A stretch of DNA of 64,000 bases from Hetaerina americana (GCA_022747635.1 JAKTNV010000019.1:8580001-8644000), one strand, 5' to 3'; positions 23,413-37,510 are shown, counted from the stretch's first letter. Translations and numbers: made by a program. Notes: generated by a model from the letters alone, not told the origin.

Positions 23413-26400
23413 ATTATTATAGTAATAACAGTATTTATATACCATGGTGACGTATAGAAATGTCTCCAAATAATAAGTTATTTGAGAAATAAAAATAAAA
23501 CCCGTACTTAAAAAATTACTTTGGAATCTTAAAACAAAATTAATAAAGTGCATATAAAAATGAAATACCACTTTTGAATATGAAAACGCAAAATATTGCC
23601 TTTTAACGACAATTTTCACGAGTAAATTAAAAAAAAATTTCTTTCATTTTTTAGATACCAATTGAATATTTAAATATTTTAGAACTATGCACACACTATT
23701 TTTTATTGGCCATTGCATTGCTAAATATATATCCGAGGTTAAAATGATCTTTGGATACAGCAAACAGGATTATATCATCCAAAAGTGTTAAGCTCAAGGA
23801 GGCGTAGTCTACAACTGCAGGGTAAACTATAACTATGGGTGCCTCTTCACTTTATGGAACATTGTAACGAAAAGAGTAAGTTTTGTGGATGGAATTATGA
23901 ATGTGATATGTCATAAGGAAGAAATGATATCAGTAGCTTGGTACACGGGGTCTGCAGTTTCGCCTCTACAGATATCCTTGAAGTATTGAAGTAATCTATC
24001 ATTTTTCTGAGAACAATAATGTGTTATCATTGCAAAAGTCAAAAGGGCAAAGTGTTGGATTGATTTATTCATAGCGCACGCGATTCCTCATTCTCTGAAG
24101 GATTATCAAATGAGGCAGCAAGCTGCGCAGCAAAACCCTAATACGTTAGTCAGAAGTAATTCACGTAAGCAAGTGAATATTCCGAATTTGCCACCGATTC
24201 TGTTGCTGCGACTGAATTTGCAAGCATGACGTTATATTCTGAGACACTCATTCAGGCAGTGGAAGTACCAATGAGAGGACTCGGTTCGATTCCCGACAGG
24301 AAGCGAGAGCACCCTTTCCCCACGCCGTCTTTCCCTAGGGCTGCCTTCGCTCGCCCTTAGGGGAACCCTGATCGTCACGACTGCCCTCGAGGAGAATGAG
24401 GGGCGGGCCCACCCCTCGCTCTCTCTCCCCTCCCTCGCCCCGCCAAGGTCGAAAGAGCGACCTTCCCCCCTTGTTAGGGTGTGCCGCCGGGCGTCGATTC
24501 CACGCACTCCCGGGAGTGGTCCACTGCAGCGGCGAAGGGGATTCAATCCGGCCCACGCCCAAACTCCTTCCGCTTATAGCCGTCATTCGTTTCACGGTCC
24601 GGGTGACTGCATCCTTTAAAATCCCGCATCACCTCCTGGGGATCGGATCGAGTCGGAAACGAAGGCGAGTCGCCCTTGGCAACAAATAATAGCAGCATTT
24701 TAAGCTCACGGTGATGAGGGAGATTGAGGGAAGACGTAAAATGAACATCAAAATCTTGACGTGGGCGGAAGGAGTGTAGGTGACAGGTGTCTTGCACGTT
24801 TAAGAAAAGAGAAAAAGGGTGAGAACGAAATTTAAATTATTAATTTTCCGCTTCCGAGCTGAATATAACGCTACCAATCTTCGACGAGTAAATTGACTGT
24901 GTGGTGCTACTTACTACGTGTACAACTAACTCGTCGACCAATAAGCATTGGGATACTAATCGCATTTCCGGTGGGATTTGTTTCAATTAAATACATGTAG
25001 ACTGTGTTCGTTTGAACCCTTTCGCGATGATGGCAATCGTGAGTAAAGACTGAAGCCGGTTTTGCGGATTATAAGCAATTGTTCAAACGCATTAAAGTGA
25101 CAATTTAGGTGCACTAGCTGATTTCATCATGAGATTTCGAACGAAATTAGGTAATAATGCATGTACTAGTGTTTTGAATGATTATTTACTTCTGTTTACA
25201 TGTGTTTTTCATGATAGGAAAATTGTTTTCAAGACAAAATCACAGTTCTCCATCTACTAATTGAGGGTTGAAAGCCAATTCACATTGGATATCAACTATG
25301 GGGCTAAATTCATTTCCTTAGTCACTAAGGCGAAAGAAGGCCAGTATAAACCAAACCATCATGCAAAGTCGTTGCGTTGTCCCATCATGGGTGAGAATTT
25401 GTGAGATGCTTCCCAATCATGTGCGATCTCTGGTAAAAAAACGTAAAAATTTGACGAGAAACATCAGCAAACGAGAGAAAAGGGTTAACTAGCAACACCA
25501 AAAAACAACAGAAACATTTAATGAATCTTCAACGTCCAGTATTTATGAGTATTAAGATATAGAAACACCATTTCGTTTCCCACGGTAGTAAGCTCAGGGC
25601 AAATCGTCATGGAGTAGACGGATTGTTCCCATCAGTCAATGTATGAGAAGCGAAACACTGAGATACTGATTGGCTGAATTTGAAAGACGTGTCACAGTGA
25701 ACGATGAAAGAATTTGAACTTAGGTCAAGTCTGAGTCAGTTCTTAGATCGAATCATCCCTTTCCCCCCCCCCCCCGCCAACGGGCTCCCTCCAGTTTGGA
25801 GACGCGGGAAAGGAGCTGATCATCTCGGGCAAATGCTAAACGAGCGCCCTCCCTTTAAAGCGATCGCGTGTGTGTCACCGGGTACTGCGCGAGATGGGAG
25901 AGCCCGTCTCTCCCGCGGAGCGTCGAGTGTGCAAACGCGGAAAGTAAACCCGGCGACGAGGCCCGGGGCGAGAGAGAGAGGGGCGTATCGAGGAGGGTGA
26001 GGAGAGGGAGCTGGAGATGATTGCAGGAAACGGGGTGAAAATGAACGCCCGGCCGAGGATGTGAACGGGGAGGGGGATTTTCAAAGGGCGGGCCCGCGAG
26101 AGGGATTGCACGGGTGAAAAGACGAAGATTGGCGAGTTTCTAGAGGGCGACGGTGAACGGCGGCGCTCCTTGAGCCACATAACGAAGTGCGACCCGAAAG
26201 CGCACCGAGAGACCTCGAGTTACGGAGTAAGTGACGCAAAAAGGTATTCATTACGTAAATTATGTCAATTAAAATCATGAAAAAAACACAGGAGTACGTT
26301 TTAGTTAACAAGCCGCGCTTACTTTCCATCATAAAAAGTGCAAAGAAAACAGAAAACCACCAGCTAGTGAGCGAAAGTTGTCTCATGGATAAAGCAAACA

Positions 26401-27062
26401 CAAGAAAAAAAAACCGCTATTTTTATGAAATTACGGCAATTAGATGTGTGGTACTTATCGAAATCAACATACAACTTACCAAAGTGAAAAGAACTGAATA
26501 TTAGGCATTCCAATTAGAAATGTGATACGTAAATTGCAGTTTTAATTGACAGTGAGGGCACACTCCTCTATGATTAATTTTTTAATCGTAATACGAATGT
26601 CAGTCATTTCATTATTGATTAAGCAAATATAATTACACACATTTGACAGCGTTTCTCAAGACTATATCACGTTTAATGCTCCACACCTTCATAGTTTTCA
26701 ATTTTAGGTCTTCTCTTGGAAAATGGAACCTATTCAAAGAGGGAGATGATTCTTTTAAAAGTTGAAGTCAAACATTAAATGTTATAAACCTCTGAACAAA
26801 GGGAAATGTCTTCCTACGTCCCTCATTAGGTAAAATGCATTCACTGCTGAAACAAACTCAATGACTAATCCTCCCCATCTCCTCTTTGCATTGCTCCAGG
26901 CAAAGCTGCACAAGGAAAGGATGCTATTGCTGACATAAATAAATATAATGATACAGAATCATGTATTACAGTTAAAGGTTAAATAATTGCACCACTTGTG
27001 AGTAAAGCTTGCATGCATTAACTACATTTTGCAATTAATTAACAAAGAAGTCAAACACTACA
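23413..27062. other. Unassigned DNA with two GC-rich islands
   Basis: Islands at about 24240-24700 and 25750-26200 carry C/G runs (a C run near 25766) and purine-rich strands. ORFs of 97-106 codons there overlap on both strands without any recognisable domain. The remainder is AT-rich and featureless. Confidence 0.45.
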
Positions 27063-27125
27063 TAGGAGGGCCAGTTCCTTTCCCTGTGCCGGCTATGGTT
27101 TCCTAGGAAGATCAGGTACTATCCC
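27063..27125 (-). mobile_element. SINE family A scrap
   Basis: The reverse complement reads cttcctaggaaaccatagcc followed by ggcacagggaaagg, matching the family A core at 570-615 and 62.15-62.19 kb. Only about 60 bp remain, ending at the (CA)n/(TA)n tract. Confidence 0.6.
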
Positions 27126-27136
27126 TGGACTACCGC

Positions 27137-27151
27137 GACACACACACACAC

Positions 27152-27229
<78 letters not shown>

Positions 27230-27283
27230 TAGAGAGAAAGAGAGATGGAATAGGAATATATGTACCATATGTACATATACTTG

Positions 27284-27368
<85 letters not shown>
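27137..27368. repeat. Large compound microsatellite (CA)(TA)(AG)(TA)
   Basis: (CA)n at about 27138-27152, (TA)n to 27210 and (AG)n at 27211-27245 are followed by a short non-repeat bridge and a second (TA)n at about 27288-27368. Long Tyr-Ile ORFs in this tract are artefacts of the repeat. Confidence 0.97.
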
Positions 27369-27369
<1 letters not shown>

Positions 27370-30116
27370 TATGCATATTTCTCCCGCACCATTAGAAATT
27401 AAGCCGTCCTCCTTATTGCAAATTCTTCTCACAGAAACAAGTGTTCCTTCGGATTTTCGAATTCAAGGAGCATTAGATGAATTGCAGTCACAGATGATAA
27501 TTCAGGTTATGTTCGGTGATTGATAATGAACGCCGTCCGCATTCGAGACGACGTAATGACACCGCCCGCTCGCTCCAAACGATGCAAACTCCCGAACGGG
27601 AAACGCCCGAGCAATTTTCCGAGAAGAGGAAGACAAGACTATTTCAGAATTAGACCCACCCACCTCACCCACTCACTGACCGCTAGGCCAGCCGCGTTCT
27701 CTTAATGGCCCAGGCATTCTGCGATTGCTCTCCGATTAAGGGAAAGAGGAGAGGGAAAATGAACGCCCGAGAATGAAATCGATTGCCACGTTTACCTCCT
27801 CTACAACCTGCATTGATTATCGGCATGAAGCAAAAAGTCGGTCGACTACCGCACAAAAAAAAAAGGGCGAGGGTAATAATAAAAGGGAAACGTGCATTTG
27901 CCTGCCACGATGGCAAAAAGAAAAGGAATTAATGTTCGCCGCACATCGTGGGACAATAAATCACCGAGACTTGGGTTCCACGCTTTGGGTGCCAGGGCGA
28001 TTCTCAGAAGTAAAATCACGAGCTTGTTTACGGCGACTCTGTCTGGTGGCAGACACCATTCCGCCGCCCTCTGAAGGATCTTAGGACATGCCCTGATTTA
28101 TTTTTATTCTTCGGTGAAAACCATCGGTTTTTTTGGCCAGCATTCAGCTCATCTCCCTTTAGTAAGATGTTAAAACTCAGTTCGAATGCAAAGGAAAAAA
28201 AAACAGAGTTGCGGACCGCGAGAGTATGCTAGATGGCAGAGATATCGAGCCAGCCGACTTCTAGAGAGAGGTCATGACCCCGAAGTACCAGGGGGAGTGG
28301 TTAGTGGGATGTCCGCGGAACGACTCTTCACCAGACGAAGTGCACCCGTCTTTTTTTTACCGCACATCTCGACGAATCGATTTTTAAAACGAGACAGTAA
28401 ATACACGGATTGAGTTTCCATGCCCATCGCGCGAATAAAACACATGGAGGAGTCCAACAAACTTCATTTTCCCATCAATTTCAATATGAAATTATTATTT
28501 GTCACGATAAACTAGAATATTTTACGCAATACAAATTATTTTACTTGATCGACAGGTTTTTAGAATTTCCAATGGCATAAGTCTGAGGGAATCGATGGCA
28601 TTTGCCATTCAAGTTCGTGTGTGTTAGCCTTTCTGTCAAGGCGTTTACTTTCTGTCATTAATATTTTTTGCTGTGATGCAATAATCGTCCCTTTAGAGAT
28701 TTCTCCGCATATTAAAACGTTGCATGCCACCCGTGACGCGAAACAACTTCTCAACTCGCAAGATTAGGAATAAGACTTCCGCCTTGCTGTATCAACATCG
28801 GTACGAACTCTCATGTCGGAAACTAAAAAAATTCAAAGAGCATTACGCAAAAGTTTCCCGAGGAATATTTGCAGGGAATAATTTTGCACGTCAACATATA
28901 ACAAAGAGGTTTTTCTTTTATTTTCTGTGAAAATCATTGTGCATACCTAAAAGACACTTTTCCCTTTCTACGTAATAATAAACGGGGCAATCAAGGAGAT
29001 TAAGTACTAAAGTCGCTCTGTTCAATTTACTCTGCTGCGTCATTTCCAAACCCCGTTAATGCTTTCGTTAAGCTTAAACTTACTTTACAACAAAATAGTT
29101 TTGAGTTCCATTAATTAGCGTGGCTCTTTCATTGACCGGTGTCAGTGAACCCATAGGAGCGCAAGCATCGGTTGCTGAATCATGTATTATTGAAATTATT
29201 CGCAAGTTTTTTGCGGATTTGATTGTTCGAATACCCGCTAACCTGTAGCAACACGCACTTTTATTGGTAATAGATAAAGGAGAATCGTAAAAAATATACA
29301 AATGCGTGTAGGTATTTATAGGGGAATGTAAGAATTTATCATGCTTAATATTCAAAATTATAAAGAGAGAATTATGTTAACTTAAGGCAATCAATACATT
29401 GATTGACATATGCACATTGACCTGTAATTATTCCGAATGATGGCGATTTTACGGCTGTGAAAACATGAAACTGCAAAATTGTCATTTCATTTTCTCCGGA
29501 CGAGATTAGAGTTCTCGACATTCGGTGAGTTGGAGATTACTTGGTGTGCAGCAGTGTGTACGTTCAGCTATGCCACATCAATCATGTAAAGGTCGTGACA
29601 GAAGGGTCACCTTCGTCTAGCAGATTGCCACACAAATAACATCGCGACCGATCGAAATTACACGGGCATAAATTTTCCGAATGGGAGGAGGGGGCAAACG
29701 AAGAATGGACAAAAGGGTCGCTAAGAGTAAAACAAATCGCGCGTGGGAAACGAGGCCGTCCATATCACGAGCGAGCGGTCACTGAATTTAGCAGGGTGAC
29801 CGAGTGCTCGATCGAGGCACTCTTCTCCCTTAAGGGACCCGCCCCTTGCCCTGCCACATGTATTCACACGTAGCACGGGAGCCAAGTTCCCGTCGCGGAC
29901 TTCAATCCCCAATGCAACCAACCTCTCGCACCAGCTCGAGCATCGAGAACAGGTCACACGTGCCCACCACTAACGTTTTAAAACCCCGTTCAACAGGTCT
30001 CGATGCGCGGGATCAATACTCCAAATACGCCAGCCTATAACACCGTTTTAGCGTGTTAGTACACGGAATATACCTCCTAGGAGTGGGATACGGGCAACAA
30101 TATGCTTGCGTATATA
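27369..30116. other. Unassigned DNA with a GC-rich patch
   Basis: A moderately GC-rich patch lies at about 27530-28080. ORFs are short (103 codons or fewer) and resemble nothing I know. No repeats of note were seen. Confidence 0.45.
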
Positions 30117-30580
30117 CAGGGTGCATTTCAAAGGTAATGAAGTTATCATTTTTTAAATAATTCATTGAACATATTTGCACAAACACTTATAATTTTTCAA
30201 AGTACTGTCCTTGGGCCTCTACACTTTATTTCCAGCGACTCTGCCATGACCTGTACTCGTCCTGGAATGCATTTTCGGGGACCTCTCGCGAGGTCTTCGT
30301 CACGGCAAAATGGATCTCTTCTATGGACGAAAATCGGGTTCCTTTCAGGGCTGCCTTAATTCGAGGGAGCAAAAAGAAGTCTGCTGAAGCGACGTAAGGA
30401 CTTATAGGGGAGCAGTGTTGGCACCTGGTGTTTGGCCAGGATCTCGCGGAATCGTAGCGCATTGTGGCAAGGCGCGTTGTCGTGATGGAGTTGCCAGGTA
30501 GCGGTGATGTCTTTTCTCGCCCTGATGACCCTATTTCGGAGTCTTTCCAGCACATCCACGTAGTATAGTATCAAAGTATT
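30117..30580 (-). mobile_element. Mariner-like element, 3' part only
   Basis: One end is a plausible TIR preceded by TA (cagggtgcatttcaaaggta from 30117). The matching TIR at the other side was not found, so the 5' half has been lost, with the break at about 30575-30580. The TIR differs from those at 3.0 and 40.4 kb, so this is a different lineage. Confidence 0.78.
30187..30574 (-). pseudogene. Mariner transposase C-terminal half
   Basis: From 30574 the frame reads YYVDVLERLRNRVIRARK, then WQLHHDNAPCHNALRFREIL, which holds the second catalytic Asp (HDNAP). A frameshift follows near KHQVPTL. The other frame then gives SADFFLLPRIKAALKGTRF, whose ADFF Asp is the third catalytic residue of the D,D34D triad. 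The C-terminus reads NAFQDEYRSWQSRWK, one stop, then EAQGQYFEKL and the natural TAA at 30187-30189. The first catalytic Asp and the DNA-binding domain are absent. Confidence 0.85.
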
Positions 30581-32493
30581 TCATTATAACTTATATGTAA
30601 TATCGAAATATCTACCTTCCAGTAGAGATACTACCTTATTTAGAATAGGTGAAGCAATCACAAATTGTGTTTCCTGGTAAAACGCACTCTGCCTACCTTA
30701 CAGGGGAACTAGACTAAGGTTATGTCGGTAATTCTATAATTCAAGAATTCTCACCTTAGGCGTACGGCAGGATGTGATAGTAATCGGTACGGAGAGATGT
30801 ATGGTATATGTACTCTCCACAAAAGAAGACGACCGCTTTCGTTTGAATGGTGCTGTTAGTTTATGGTGGCAGGTGCTAGCGTACGTGAAATGCAGCAAAT
30901 TTAATTTTAATCACACTACTTTACTTTACGTACACATATGAAGTTATAAGGGAGAATTAGGAGGAGCAGGTGTGTGAGAGAGAGATAGTGTGTGTGTGTG
31001 TATGTATATAAATTTTTCCTACGGAGTAATTCCTACCTGAGGAGGCATGTTTATCATACCAGTGAGATGCCAAATTTTATCGAATCAAATGAACTTGAGC
31101 AAACAGAAAATTTAATAAAAATTAAAAAAAAACGAGTCGCCTTCATTTACAAACACTGAAAAGTTTTAGTACAGCGCATATTCATGATCCGTTTTCTCAT
31201 CGAATACGAGAAGAAGGAAAAATATAATTTCACCTTAACTTTTGTTCGATCGACATTTTTATAATATATTTCCCATTTCTAATAAAATAACTGTCGCGAA
31301 ACAAAGAGCAAGGTTTCCAATAAACTTTAATTGGCATATGGATTACTTTTGTTCAGCGACTGTAATGTTTCATTCGTACTCACGGGGCGAATAAAACCCT
31401 TTTTCCTGTTATGAACCTCGAGGAAACATGGCGGAAGGCGAAGGTCACCTGAGTAGCGAACAATGGAGCAACGCAAACAGCGCCGATTTCCGGGAAGGTT
31501 GGTCGCTCCCAAATAACCTCCTCTCCCCTGGACCCACCCGCCGCCCGTACTCGCGCTTCGGAGAACTTCACTTTAAAAAGGGTCGGGGCAATAAACAACA
31601 TTCGGAGGAGGAGTCAAACGGAGACCACGCTGGATGTGGTCAGGGTATTGTGCACACATACATACGTACAGCGTGCGAAGCGAAGCGAGGGAAATTGGGG
31701 AATGGCGAAGTGTAAACACACTCGGTCATTCGTACAAAGGACGGAAGAAGAGGCAGCAAACGGACACATTACCACCTACGTGCGCACTATCTGGTGGGAA
31801 AGAGGAAAATCGCCCCATAGGGCCCCCTACTCCCCATTTAAGGGTTCTGCCTCACAAAGGGCAATGGGAAGGGAAGAAATAGATGGAGTCCCCTTCCTCA
31901 TTCCTTGTGCCCGACGCTCATTAGCCCCACCGTGAAGCACGCGACTCTCTCCCAGGGAGGGGTGGGGGAGGGGGTGAGGGAGGACGAATGTAAACGGTTT
32001 CGTTTGTCGAGGGAAAGAGAAAGGGCTTCTCTCTCCCTTCCCTCCACTCCTTCGTTTGAAACAGGCGTAGTAAGCTCTTCCGTCTGAGGACGAAGATTTA
32101 TGATTGCAACAATATTATTGTCATATTTATGGCATTAGAAGTAGAATATGCGTTAACCAAAGAATCATTTAAAGAGAAGGAGAATTATCAACAAGATCTA
32201 TAGGTAAATACACCACAATGCTTCGGGAAAATTTGACATACAACATAGTCACATAATATTCCGAAAGTTACAAAGTGAAGAGTGATAAGGGTGCATGGAA
32301 GACTCTTTATGATGAACTTATCGAGATGGGGGCAGAAAATAAAATTGGTGGTAATGAAAATAACCTAAGAAGTTCTAGAATAGGTGAGGGAAGAGAAAGA
32401 GGGTGTCCAAAGAAATTCGAAAGAGAGAGGATAAATGGACGCTAGAGATATTGCGAGGCAATGGATTGCAACACAAGAGAGGAGATTGAGGGG
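30581..32493. other. Unassigned DNA with a GC-rich island
   Basis: The AT-rich part includes a GA/TG simple stretch at about 30975-31010. The GC-rich island at about 31420-32070 is purine-rich on the plus strand and has ORFs of 82-99 codons with no recognisable domain. Confidence 0.45.
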
Positions 32494-32802
32494 GATCGAG
32501 ATGGTGTGGGGGCTAACGTACTGGCTTCCCACCCAGAGGGCGCGGGTTCAAATCCCGGCGGTATTGAATATTTTTCAGAGGTATCTCGATCCCTACTTGA
32601 GGTGCTTTGTGGAGGGCACTTTTGAGTGAGTACGCCGTCCGTCGGATGGGACGTTAAACTGCGGACCCCTTGGCGCCTTTCGTAAAGAGTAGGCTAATGC
32701 CGACGCCGGGTTTCTCTCCACCCTCATCCTTTCCTGTCCATCCCCTATGGCGCAAATGACCTCAGTTGTCGGTCGCCTCCCATAATAACTACTACTACGA
32801 GA
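32494..32802 (+). mobile_element. tRNA-derived SINE, family B, copy 1
   Basis: The head is strongly tRNA-like: ggctaacgtactggcttccc, then a perfect B-box in gcgggttcaaatcccgg near 32546-32562. The acceptor stem does not pair, so it is not a functional tRNA gene. The body (cttgaggtgctttgtggag, gcggaccccttggcgcc, tttctctccaccctcatcc, atgacctcagttgtcggtcg) is shared with the inverted copy at 54.76-55.06 kb. It ends in an ACT-type simple tail (aactactactac). Transcription would be by RNA polymerase III from the internal A/B boxes. Confidence 0.85.
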
Positions 32803-35800
32803 GGAGATTAAGCAACAGAGATGGAAGAAGAAAATGATTTATTATAATGTAAGCTATTGGGTTATTTAGTTTAATGTTAAGCATGACTTTGGAGTGCATC
32901 AAGGGCTTAACCCCTAGGATAAACGCGAAACTGTTATTTTATTTGATATATCTCTGGGTCGGTAGATTGACACCAAAAAGGGAATACATTAAGCTCATAA
33001 TTTTAGTGCAGGAGCTGCGATCAAAATCATGTACGCGTATAAACGCATTAATACTTCTCTGAAGCAATGATTAATTAATGGGTGCCACAGTATTTTATGT
33101 CATTGAGAAACATAATGAAATATAAATGAGAAACCGTTTCGGTGGAAAATATTCCATTAAAAAGGTGAAAAATGACTCGAAATTCACCATTGGTATGAAG
33201 TATATTGGTTTAGGACGATGTCAAATATTGTGTAAGGACGGTGCCAAAGAGGGTAGAGACTGCGGAGTGAATGAGGCATACGAATAAAAGATAAAAATAC
33301 CATTAAAATCGCAACAGTTCCGCCGGCTGACGATCTTGTTCGTATCAATGGAAAAATGACTGCTCTTCCATTAACTTCTCCCCTTAACATAGCGTTAGAA
33401 GTGTAGACACTCTATCCTATATACTATATAAATAAGAGTTTCCATAAAAATAATCTACTCATCAAATATGAAGTATCTAGCTGTTGCAAAAAAGGACCGG
33501 CAATGACCATCGCGATGGTTGGTCCAATTTAAGCCCCAACGAGTGTGCAATTCACTCATTAGCAGGATAATGTGGAAAAATCGTTCCATGAGCCACCTGC
33601 GGTTCCCAGAAACATCTACGCATCCGAAGAATCATTAAGCCCAGCCTAAATGGGGAATGGTCCAGAGGCATCACTCGCGCCTTCCCGATAATAGCAGGAC
33701 ACTAAACTCACTAGGTTATCCTATATCCTATATATACCCTATATTTCTCAAGATTGTAAAAATTTTCATTTATCACTATGGTATTTATACCTTTGCCTCG
33801 TAACCTACCCTCTTATTCTATACCTAATCACCCATGGGTAATCAATCCAAAGGTTGGCTTGTAGCTAGCAGCTGCCCAAACTATCCTGCTCTCTGCCGAT
33901 CCCTTCATTTCCTTATAGATACTTGTATTGCCATAAACACCTACCCATAAAAATCTTTAGTATTAAGAAAATTCTTAACGGCATTTAGTATTAAGAATAT
34001 TTGCCTCAGCACGGCACGGTATGAACCGAATATTTATCAAAATATCTAACGCATCTCGATCTAATTCTGTGGGATAATAAAAGAAAATTAAAAATTTTGA
34101 AATATAACTTCTCAGCATTTCTTCCGACTCGCTGTATAATCAAGAGGAATCTTTACGTCTAGGCTTGGGATTCAGTCCTTTGAAATCAGCTGTAGGCAAT
34201 GTAACGCGACGCAAATGTACGTACTTGGCGAAGGAAATAAAAAAAAGGACTTGAAATGAACACCTTCGTGAAACCTCGGACCATTGTATCGCAGGCATGA
34301 ATATCTCCATAAAAACAAAGGCAGGATTGAAGGTTAAAATTACACAAAACTATTTGACTGGTCGTTCCCAATTAAACGCCCATTCACAATTATTAGTTCA
34401 ATATTCTCCGCACCCTTTGTTGCGTCACGTGAATCCACGGGTCATGCTTTCACAAGTCCCAGTTTCTAGTCCTCATATGGCGAAGAAAAACAACTCCCAT
34501 TTAGCCACGCAGACCTCCGGAGTGGATTTTACTCCACTACTATAACTACTCATCAATGCAAATCGGCGAATCCACAACTTCGTGGGCCGGTGGCCTTGGT
34601 CTGACGTAGCACTACCCACGTTTAGACTTACGTCACGGTCTCGGGGAGCTGAGAAGCGACGGGCATAACCATGAAAACTGAATAATTTACGATTTTCCTC
34701 TCACATTAGGTATACGTTCAAACTGCGTTTACAGGATGGCAACGATCTTTATTAAAAATCGCCAAGTACAGAATAACACTAAAATTAACATTAAAACTTG
34801 TAGTAGTCCTCACCACACTGAAATATAAGGATAACTCACTACGATACGATGTAAGTTACGGAAGCATTATCAATACAAATAATGGCATAGCAGTTCTAGC
34901 AAAGGCGACCATTGAAGCTTTTAGGTTTTATGCGTTCGGATGAGAGCATTTCGCTTGAGATTTCAGAACGAGAGCACCCATGGGCATTCGAAAATGAAAT
35001 TGTACGGCAAAGAACGACAATGTCACAAACTTGCATCATCGCAAACATCCTCTCTCCTAACGAACCTGAACTGCGGACTCCAGGAGAAGGCCCTGAAACG
35101 AGAAGGGACGATACGACTTTTTTTTCGAGGTTGATCAAGGAAAACAAATCTAGGTTTTGGCAACCCGATTTTTGCCGACAGTGCACGAATTCAGGGTACC
35201 GGGAATCAAATTTCGCGATGAGAAGAGTCTCGCGCAGAAATTCACTGCAGTGGAATACATTGACGGAATTTAACGTGATTAAGATCCCCAATGGAAAACA
35301 CCAATGTCCTACGTAAACCTATGGAAAAATATGTAAATCCCCACATAAATCCATTCATCTCCAAGCAAACCACGACATAACCATATGAATTTTCGTGAAT
35401 TGTCGAGAAAATTTCTCCTGAGGGGTGTACGCTTGGACTTAAACCTTTTTAAAATGCAAGACTTGTAGGGGTACCATAGGATAGGAGTTAGTACCTTGAC
35501 CACACAGGAATCATATTTACTGGTACTGTACATGTAAGATAAGTCTAGTCATTTCTCAATATATAGGCACCAACACCGGTGACAACCCCAAGCTTTTACT
35601 TGATCAGTTCTGCAATATGATAATTTTTCCCATACGCAGTATCCTCCATTTGGAAGGAGAGGCGCGCCTCCACGATTGAGGAGGTACGCATGCGGCGACT
35701 TGGCCCCCGCGGCCGTCTCACCTCCTCGCTCCGGATTGCACAACTTCCTTGGCCGGTAGCCTCTTCGGAGGCGGCAAGGGCACGGCCGCGTGGGCACTGA

Positions 35801-37079
35801 ACGGGTAGGGGTCGAGGATACCGTGCTTTCCCCAAAGATCAATTACCATGTGAATACGGCGCAGGCGCGGCGGGGGGCAATAAAGAAAATATAGATGCAT
35901 ACCACGTGGGCGCCATTTGTTCCCGCGCCACCTGGGACGGCAACAATGAGGACGTGCCAATCAACGCGCCCGTCCAGAGACCTCAAAATGGCTCCTCCTA
36001 ACTTTATGGCCGCTTTCAATCGCCCAAGGGCTGGCAGCTTCGCTTGGCACCAAGCTCACCTCACCCATAAAACTGTTTCGTATTTATCTCGAGTCTCTAA
36101 ATGCAAAGGCGCGATTACGTTCGGGATTTTTCAATGCCCCTTTAAGTTCCGATTCCTGGCCACACCCACGCCCGAGATGGACTATGGTTTCCGCGAACGA
36201 TCCAAAACACACCACTTAATCGGTACACGTGTGTGCTTAGCTATATCGGAAAACGATTACAGTAAAATTTCTTATCATATTATTAAAGTCATCATCATTG
36301 GTCATCAATCCTAATATTGGTTTAACCATTAATAGGATTGATTGATGATAGGTGATATTGATAATTCCACTTGATTATTCTATCGGCTAACTTCTTAAAA
36401 ACCCTTCATATTTTTCTCTATAACGCCCGGCCATTAATTCTTGTGCATCCCATCTCGCACATTCGGGGTATTTCTCTGTAGTTATTACGTTTCACTATCG
36501 AGTCTCCAAATGTATTAAATGAGTTCAATGCTCCTTCCCAGAAGATTATTTATTTCAAAAGACTTCATCTCTTACATTTCGTCGAACCTTGAACCTCTTG
36601 GTTGATTATTTAATCCTTCCATTTGATCTTCATTATCCTCCTGAAGCATAACATTTCCAATTTTCATCTTCCTTTCCAATGCTCATTCAGGAAACCAACT
36701 TCGTATCATACTTGATCAATTTTTAGCTATTTTTCCCTTCTTATTTTCTTCTGCACACGCCATTATCAGTAGATTTCCTTTACTAAAAAGGTTCTTAGTT
36801 TAAATTTTAAAATATTCACGACAGAACGAGAAAAGAACAGGATTTCGGATGGAAGATAATAAGGAAATATATTTGCTCGAGTAACTAAATTTTGTCAAGT
36901 ACAAATTTATGTCACAAAGTTTCAGAAATAAAGAGGTAATTGTTTTACCGACGCATTTTTTCATCATAAAATGTGCACTTAAGAGACGTGGAAATTCACG
37001 TTCGCAAATGTAGTGAATTGGAAAGGCGTGGGAGAGAGAGAGAGAGTGAGGGCGGTAACCCTTTCTCCCATGTGCTCCA
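32803..37079. other. Unassigned intergenic DNA
   Basis: Mostly AT-rich. A GC-rich stretch lies at about 35640-36060. At 34.9-35.3 kb both strands carry ORFs of about 130 codons in antisense, with no domain, which argues against either being real. A small hairpin lies at 36304-36342. Short cctata-type repeats lie at about 33715-33745. Confidence 0.45.
36304..36342. repeat. Small inverted repeat
   Basis: Arms of 17 bp (atcaatcctaatattgg against ccattaataggattgat, 15 of 17 paired) around a 5-base loop. No terminator-like or transposon context is visible. Confidence 0.6.
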
Positions 37080-37510
37080 CACTCTAAATATTCCAAATGG
37101 GATTTCAAAGTGCTGAATCGACGCCTCCAGGCCGGCGACAGCCAATCACCCATGGGTTCGCTGTTAAATTATGGGAACGAAGCACGCGAAGCTCTTGGCA
37201 CCAGATTGAACTCACCAAAGGAGCGTCTAGTACGGGGAGTCAAGAATCGAACGCAGTTACAGAATGTATTCAATGCGGCAGATGAATGCCAGGTTCGCCA
37301 ATACCGTGACGTTTGCCACACGCCTCTCTCCATTTGCGATGACCGGCGTGGCCATAGGACAGTCTCATCCTCACGGAGAACCCTAATCATGATGGAAGTG
37401 GCCGACTTGAAGGGAAGGAAGTCGTACCCCAACAGCTTAAACTGTCGGCGGAATCGCGATGGGTCACGCGTAATTTCCGGGATACGCGGTTCCCCCGTCT
37501 AATGGAGCCA
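37080..37510. other. Unassigned coding-like block
   Basis: GC-balanced sequence with an open plus-strand frame of 130 codons (37110-37502: RRLQAGDSQSPMGSLLNYGN onward) and an 87-codon minus frame. The plus frame has mixed, non-repetitive amino-acid composition but no domain I recognise. It could be an exon, an old transposon remnant or chance. I do not assign a function. Confidence 0.25.

Noticed and set aside
32494..32570. Possible functional tRNA gene
   Set aside because: A/B-box regions are good, but the acceptor stem does not pair and the unit continues into a SINE body found elsewhere.
34912..35316. Paired sense and antisense ORFs of about 130 codons
   Set aside because: Mutually overlapping open frames with no domain; treated as chance.
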